Shown here piece by piece: positions 60,594-64,000 of a DNA stretch of 64,000 nucleotides. The DNA lies in assembly GCA_017940415.1 (NCBI GenBank), contig JAGAYR010000009.1, forward strand, positions 124,001 to 188,000. Direction: 5' to 3'. Position numbers and translations under genes: made by a program. Within the stretch, counting starts at the first letter, position 1. Every line of letters begins with the position of its first letter. Source of the DNA: Lachnospiraceae bacterium (GTDB lineage Bacteria > Bacillota > Clostridia > Lachnospirales > Lachnospiraceae). Below the pieces are notes generated by a model that worked only from the letters and a program-made list of their open reading frames with translations, ran no database searches and was not told the origin of the DNA.

Positions 60594-63584
60594 ATGGCAA
60601 AACCCAGATTACATGAAATTGCAAAAGAATTAGGCGTAAAGAGCAGCGATGTGGTTGCTGCCGCTATTGAGATGGGAATGGAAGTAAAATCCCATCAGAG
60701 TTCGGTTTCCGATGAAGAGGCCGATAAGCTCAGAGCCAGATTCGGAGCAAAAAATACAGCAAAGGCTGAAACAGAACCTAAGCCGGCTCCTGCAGAGAGC
60801 AAGGAAGAGAAAAAGCCCGCCGAGGTAAATAATACTCCTTCCGAGAAGAAGTCCGAGAATAAGCCCGCACAGGGTTCAAGTGATTCTTCACAGCCCAGGA
60901 AGAAGATCATAATCGTTAACAATAAGAACGGAAAGCCTCAGGCACAGAACACACAGAGTCAGCCTGCAAAGGCTTATACCGGACAGCCTGCAAGACCCCA
61001 GCAGGGAGCAGGCGGATACAACCAGTCCAGACCCGGACAGGTTAATAATCGTCCCGGCGTTCAGTCAGGAAGACCCGAAGTCAGAAGGATCATCAAGCCT
61101 CTGACTGCTCCTTCGGATACTCCTTCGGTAAATATGGTTCAGGATCCCAGAACTATCCAGAATCCCAGAAAGCCTAAGCCCGAAGTTAACGAACAGCCTA
61201 AGGATAAGGTACAGGAGCAGAATGCATCTGCAGCTCCTGCAAATACCGAAGCAAAAGAAGTTAAGGCAGAAAACGTAAGACCTGCTCAGGAGAACAACCG
61301 TCCCGCAGGTAACGATCACAAGCAGAATCAGAATCAGAACCAGAATCAGGGCGGAAGAGATAATCGTTCGATCTCTATGAACGACAGACCCGGACAGCGT
61401 TCCAAAGGCGGATATCGCGGAGGAAACGGATATGGCGCGAACACTTCGGAAAAAGGCCAGAACACAGGGAATTTCAGGCAGAATCAGGCAGGGCGCACGA
61501 ACTCTTTCCAGGGGGCGCAGAATCCTCAGAAGGGTGGTTTTAACGCTGGAGCTCCTGGCAGGGGCTTTGCTGGTGGCGCTGGAAATCAAAGACCAAATGG
61601 CAGACCGGGTGCCGGATTCGGAAACGGCAAAGGTGCTGGCGGAGGTAAGATCTTTACCTCAGACGGTCCTACATCGAACAAGGGCGGCCGCGACCAGAGA
61701 CGCAGAAACGAAGAAAGAAACAGCAAGCACAAGGATATAAATTATAACGAGGAAGAACTGTCACGCAGCAAGAAGGCAGGACGCTTCATCAAGCCCGAGA
61801 AGAAGGTAGAAGAGGTAGTAGAGGAGCAGATCAAGGTTATCACTCTTCCCGATACCATCACCATCGGAGATCTCGCAGCCAAGATGAAGATGAAGGCTTC
61901 CGATATCATCAAGAAGCTTTTCCTCACCGGTAAGATCGTTACCGTTAACCAGGAGATCTCCTACGAAGATGCTGAGAACATCGCAATGGAGTATGAGATT
62001 CTCTGCGAGCACGAAGTTAAGATCAATGTCATCGAAGAGCTCCTTAAAGAGGACGAGGAAGATACCAGCAAGATGAAGGAGAGACCTCCCGTTGTCTGTG
62101 TAATGGGTCACGTTGACCATGGTAAGACTTCACTCCTCGATGCTATCAGAAAGACACATGTAACAGCACGTGAGGCCGGCGGTATCACCCAGGCCATCGG
62201 TGCGTATACCGTAGATGTTAAGGGCAAGTCCATTACTTTCCTTGACACTCCCGGACACGAAGCATTCACCGCAATGCGTATGCGTGGTGCAAATTCAACG
62301 GATATTGCGATCCTTGTTGTCGCAGCAGATGACGGCGTAATGCCCCAGACCGTTGAGGCTATTAACCATGCAAAGGCAGCAGGCGTAGAAATCATTGTAG
62401 CCGTTAACAAGATTGATAAGCCTTCAGCCAATATCGACAGAGTTAAGCAGGAACTTTCCGAGTACGAACTCATCTCCGAGGATTGGGGAGGATCAACCGT
62501 ATTTGCTCCCGTATCCGCTAAGACCGGTGAGGGACTCGACAATCTGCTTGATATGATCCTTCTTACCGCAGATGTACTCGAGCTCAAGGCCGATCCCGAC
62601 AGAAAAGCAAGAGGTGTCGTTATCGAGGCACAGCTTGATAAGGGAAGAGGTCCCGTTGCTACCGTTCTTGTACAGAAGGGTACTCTTCACATCGGAGATT
62701 TCGTATCTGCCGGTGCTGCACACGGTAAGGTTCGTGCAATGAGAGGCGATAAGGGTGAGAATCTTAAGACCGCAGGTCCTTCAACTCCCGTTGAGATCCT
62801 CGGACTCAGTTCAGTACCCGAAGCAGGTGAGGTATTCCTTGCACACGCATCCGATAAGGAGGCTAAGTCCTATGCAGATACCTATACTGCAGAGAACAAG
62901 AAACAGAAGCTTGCAGAAACTCAGGGACGTATGAGCCTTGAAGATCTCTTCTCCAAGATCAAGGAAGAGAATCTCAAGGAACTTGATATCATCATCAAGG
63001 CAGACGTACAGGGTTCTGTTGAGGCTCTTAAGGAATCACTCCTCAAGCTTTCCAATGAAGAAGTTGTTGTTAAGGTTATTCACAGCGGCGTTGGTGCTAT
63101 CAACGAGTCCGATGTAAGCCTTGCGGGAGCATCAAATGCGATCATCATCGGATTCAACGTCAAACCCGACAGCGCAGCCGGAGATAAGGCTGAGCAGGAG
63201 AACGTCGATGTAAGATGCTACGATGTCATTTATAAGGCTATCGAAGATGTTGAGCGTGCGATGAAGGGAATGCTTGATCCCGTATTCGAAGAGAAGATTC
63301 TCGGACATGCGGAGATCAGACAGATCTTCAAAGCATCTGCCATCGGAAATATCGCAGGTTCTTATGTGCTCGACGGTATCATGCAGAGAGGTGCCAAGGT
63401 ACGTATTACCAGAGGAGAGGACACCGTATACGAAGGAGTTCTTTCATCACTCAAGAGATTCAAGGATGACGTCAAGGAAGTTAAAGAAGGTTTCGAATGC
63501 GGACTTGTATTTGACGGTTTCGATGCCATCAAGGAAGAGGATCGCGTAGAGGCCTACATAATGGTTGAGGTTCCCAGAACGTGA
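60594..63584 (+). CDS. infB: Translation initiation factor IF-2
   Basis: GTPase that brings initiator tRNA to the 30S subunit; 996 residues. An N-terminal IF2_N domain, then about 330 residues of disordered sequence rich in Asn, Gln, Gly, Pro and Lys (including repeated QN units), a second IF2_N (about 420-480), the G domain with GHVDHGKT at 505-512, DTPGHEAF and NKID, and domains II to IV. Its last codons overlap rbfA (GTGA). ATG 60594 follows GAGGA. Confidence 0.97.
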   Translation: MAKPRLHEIAKELGVKSSDVVAAAIEMGMEVKSHQSSVSDEEADKLRARFGAKNTAKAETEPKPAPAESKEEKKPAEVNNTPSEKKSENKPAQGSSDSSQPRKKIIIVNNKNGKPQAQNTQSQPAKAYTGQPARPQQGAGGYNQSRPGQVNNRPGVQSGRPEVRRIIKPLTAPSDTPSVNMVQDPRTIQNPRKPKPEVNEQPKDKVQEQNASAAPANTEAKEVKAENVRPAQENNRPAGNDHKQNQNQNQNQGGRDNRSISMNDRPGQRSKGGYRGGNGYGANTSEKGQNTGNFRQNQAGRTNSFQGAQNPQKGGFNAGAPGRGFAGGAGNQRPNGRPGAGFGNGKGAGGGKIFTSDGPTSNKGGRDQRRRNEERNSKHKDINYNEEELSRSKKAGRFIKPEKKVEEVVEEQIKVITLPDTITIGDLAAKMKMKASDIIKKLFLTGKIVTVNQEISYEDAENIAMEYEILCEHEVKINVIEELLKEDEEDTSKMKERPPVVCVMGHVDHGKTSLLDAIRKTHVTAREAGGITQAIGAYTVDVKGKSITFLDTPGHEAFTAMRMRGANSTDIAILVVAADDGVMPQTVEAINHAKAAGVEIIVAVNKIDKPSANIDRVKQELSEYELISEDWGGSTVFAPVSAKTGEGLDNLLDMILLTADVLELKADPDRKARGVVIEAQLDKGRGPVATVLVQKGTLHIGDFVSAGAAHGKVRAMRGDKGENLKTAGPSTPVEILGLSSVPEAGEVFLAHASDKEAKSYADTYTAENKKQKLAETQGRMSLEDLFSKIKEENLKELDIIIKADVQGSVEALKESLLKLSNEEVVVKVIHSGVGAINESDVSLAGASNAIIIGFNVKPDSAAGDKAEQENVDVRCYDVIYKAIEDVERAMKGMLDPVFEEKILGHAEIRQIFKASAIGNIAGSYVLDGIMQRGAKVRITRGEDTVYEGVLSSLKRFKDDVKEVKEGFECGLVFDGFDAIKEEDRVEAYIMVEVPRT

Positions 63585-63970
63585 GAAAAAACAGTATAAA
63601 AAATATAAGACTTAATTCCGAGGTTCAGAAGGAGCTCGCATCCATCATTCGTGATGTTAAGGATCCCAGGGTCAGTCCCTGGACCAGCATCATCGATGTA
63701 TACGTAGCTCCCGACCTTAAGACCTGCAAAGTATGGATATCCGTTCTCGGTTCCGAAGAGGACAGAGATCAGACCATCAAGGGTCTTGAGTCGGCTTCGG
63801 GTTATATCAGACATGAACTTGCAATGCGTATGAACATGAGAAACACTCCGCTTCTTACATTCATATCCGATTCAACCGTCGAATACGGTGTCGATATGAT
63901 CCACAAGATCGATGAGATCGTTGCGGATGACGAAGCAAGACATGTAGATGATGGCGAAGAAGAGCAGTAA
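63581..63970 (+). CDS. rbfA: Ribosome-binding factor A
   Basis: Cold-shock-linked 30S maturation factor of the KH type, 129 residues. Typical features: [22 protein letters not shown] and the [13 protein letters not shown] strand, then an acidic tail. Start is GTG at 63581, overlapping the infB stop in GTGA. It ends 27 bases before an ATG at 63997. Confidence 0.95.
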   Translation: MRKNSIKNIRLNSEVQKELASIIRDVKDPRVSPWTSIIDVYVAPDLKTCKVWISVLGSEEDRDQTIKGLESASGYIRHELAMRMNMRNTPLLTFISDSTVEYGVDMIHKIDEIVADDEARHVDDGEEEQ

Positions 63971-63996
63971 GCCTTCGCCGGTTTAGAGGTTATTTA

Positions 63997-64000
63997 ATGC
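63997..64000 (+). CDS. Start of the next gene, cut by the window edge
   Basis: An ATG at 63997 follows AGAGG at ribosome-binding distance and continues the operon. In this conserved order the next gene is often a DHH-type phosphoesterase (nrnA), but only one codon is visible. Confidence 0.35.

Noticed and set aside
61320-61350. Tandem CAGAAT-like hexamers suggesting a repeat array
   Set aside because: These are Gln-Asn codons in the disordered linker of IF-2; no spacers, no CRISPR.

Overview
The window looks like a chromosomal segment of an anaerobic, low-to-moderate GC Firmicute, most likely Clostridia and probably Lachnospiraceae. This placement is inference. It rests on a CIRCE-controlled groESL operon, SigA-type promoters (TTGACA-17-TATAAT), strong GGAGG ribosome binding sites, heavy AGA/AGG use for arginine, QueH in place of QueG, a Clostridia-style rimP-nusA-rnpM-ylxQ-infB-rbfA operon and tRNA genes that do not encode CCA. 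Most of the window is core genome; nearly all genes are on the + strand.

Layout. 1-4.6 kb: a GntR/YtrA-type regulator, clpC, a small conserved protein and radA. 4.6-6.4 kb: tRNA-Trp with its own promoter and terminator, two small unknown genes and a TetR regulator. 6.4-13.4 kb: purL (single-chain FGAM synthase), queH, a zinc-ribbon membrane protein and argS. 13.4-15.3 kb: a palindromic repeat, a Val-Met-Thr tRNA operon, then an accessory cassette (remnant of a DUF4417 gene, a basic His-Me-finger nuclease-like toxin and an acidic putative immunity protein). The cassette lies between two near-identical copies of the tRNA operon terminator. 15.3-20.6 kb: a membrane diguanylate cyclase, a large lipoprotein and a divergent two-component system whose promoter region carries 11-bp tandem repeats. 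20.7-28.5 kb: a surface-glycan region (DUF2334 deacetylase-like protein, PseC-like aminotransferase, gmd, GDP-mannose pyrophosphorylase, two polytopic GT-C-like proteins). 28.5-35.1 kb: a class A PBP, small unknowns, YigZ, a DUF1905-like/C39-like protein and a polytopic membrane protein. 35.1-37.2 kb: groES-groEL behind CIRCE. 37.4-46.4 kb: AraC regulator, MATE transporter and GH42-like protein; an OhrR-type regulator with glutathione peroxidase behind a near-perfect operator; and a four-gene sugar or polyol catabolic operon. 46.6-56.7 kb: a small membrane protein and a complete oligopeptide ABC importer with an M3 oligopeptidase. 56.8-64 kb: an unknown membrane protein and the transcription/translation operon rimP to rbfA.

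How genes work together. The Opp-type importer delivers peptides to the oligopeptidase encoded directly behind it. gmd and the GDP-mannose pyrophosphorylase supply GDP-4-keto-6-deoxymannose, and the neighbouring aminotransferase and membrane glycosyltransferase-like proteins suggest assembly of a surface glycan. The OhrR/GPx pair is a peroxide-response unit. The rimP-rbfA operon links ribosome maturation, transcription elongation and initiation. The most novel-looking material is the toxin/immunity-like cassette beside the tRNA operon, a family of GGGGAC palindromes scattered between operons, a permease subunit with an extra-cytoplasmic insertion of about 370 residues, and a ylxQ gene that appears to start at ACG.
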